From the NCBI GenBank assembly GCA_934153655.1, contig CAKPFH010000021.1:1-22152 (forward strand): 22,152 nt of DNA, read 5' to 3'. Shown in pieces: positions 22,105 through 22,152 of this stretch. The position numbers and the translations under genes are program-made. Under the pieces are notes generated by a model. It saw only the letters and a list, made by a program, of their open reading frames with translations. It did not search any database and was not told the DNA's origin. Each line of letters begins with the position of its first letter. The first letter of the stretch is position 1. The DNA is from an uncultured Bacilli bacterium. Lineage in GTDB: Bacteria; Bacillota_I; Bacilli_A; RF39; UBA660.

Positions 22105-22152
22105 GATATCTTATAAAATATCTCTATATCATTATCAGTTACCACAACTTTA

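Noticed and set aside
1..22152. CRISPR array or rRNA genes
   Set aside because: No regularly spaced direct repeats and no rRNA-like stretches were seen in the window.

Overview
The window looks like a chromosomal segment of a very AT-rich, low-GC Gram-positive bacterium, probably an uncultured gut-type member of the Bacilli (Erysipelotrichales/RF39-like). The reasons are strong AGGAGG ribosome sites, TGA used as a stop, TTGACA/TATAAT promoters, the murG-murB-divIB and scpA-scpB clusters, and an S-box (SAM-I) leader on metK. The lineage is inferred from gene content, not from a database search.

Layout. 1-359: 5' part of a membrane-anchored surface protein (minus strand). 360-724: no large gene, but a small promoter-RBS-ORF unit (minus strand) interrupted by a run of ten Gs. 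725-4707: chromosome-partition genes scpB and scpA, then a wall/division operon murG-murB-divIB (all minus). 4798-5676: a DUF368/PopT-type undecaprenyl-phosphate translocase. 5791-6618: rpsD with a consensus promoter, long leader and terminator. 6678-9062: a transglutaminase-like protein, a lipoprotein and tRNA-Leu(CAA). 9131-11535: an N-acetylhexosamine-kinase-like enzyme, then a SAM-I riboswitch and metK. 11532-16894 (minus): a tandem AAA+ protein with a ClpX-like second half, a thioredoxin-like protein without its CxxC, a tiny membrane coiled-coil protein, a VanW-family protein and a membrane-anchored hypothetical.

17027-22104 is the most interesting part. An ABC import operon (SsuB/TauB-like ATPase plus permease) has its ATPase gene split just after the LSGGMRQR signature by an approximately 3.68-kb element (17440-21126). 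The element encodes an XRE regulator, a 43-residue protein, a large serine recombinase, a RhuM-Fic fusion protein and a decayed Bro-N antirepressor-like gene. Its ends share the 5-bp core AGTTG, and their inner flanks form a perfect 10-bp inverted repeat. Joining across the core restores a continuous 249-codon ATPase frame, so the insertion is precise and in principle reversible. The permease downstream also loses its expected C-terminus near 22060, possibly by a second event.

How the genes fit together: MurB and MurG supply and finish lipid II, DivIB acts in septal wall synthesis, and PopT would recycle the lipid carrier. ScpA and ScpB load SMC. MetK makes SAM under SAM feedback. In the accessory part, the recombinase element acts as an off-switch for the transporter while carrying a possible Fic toxin or effector.
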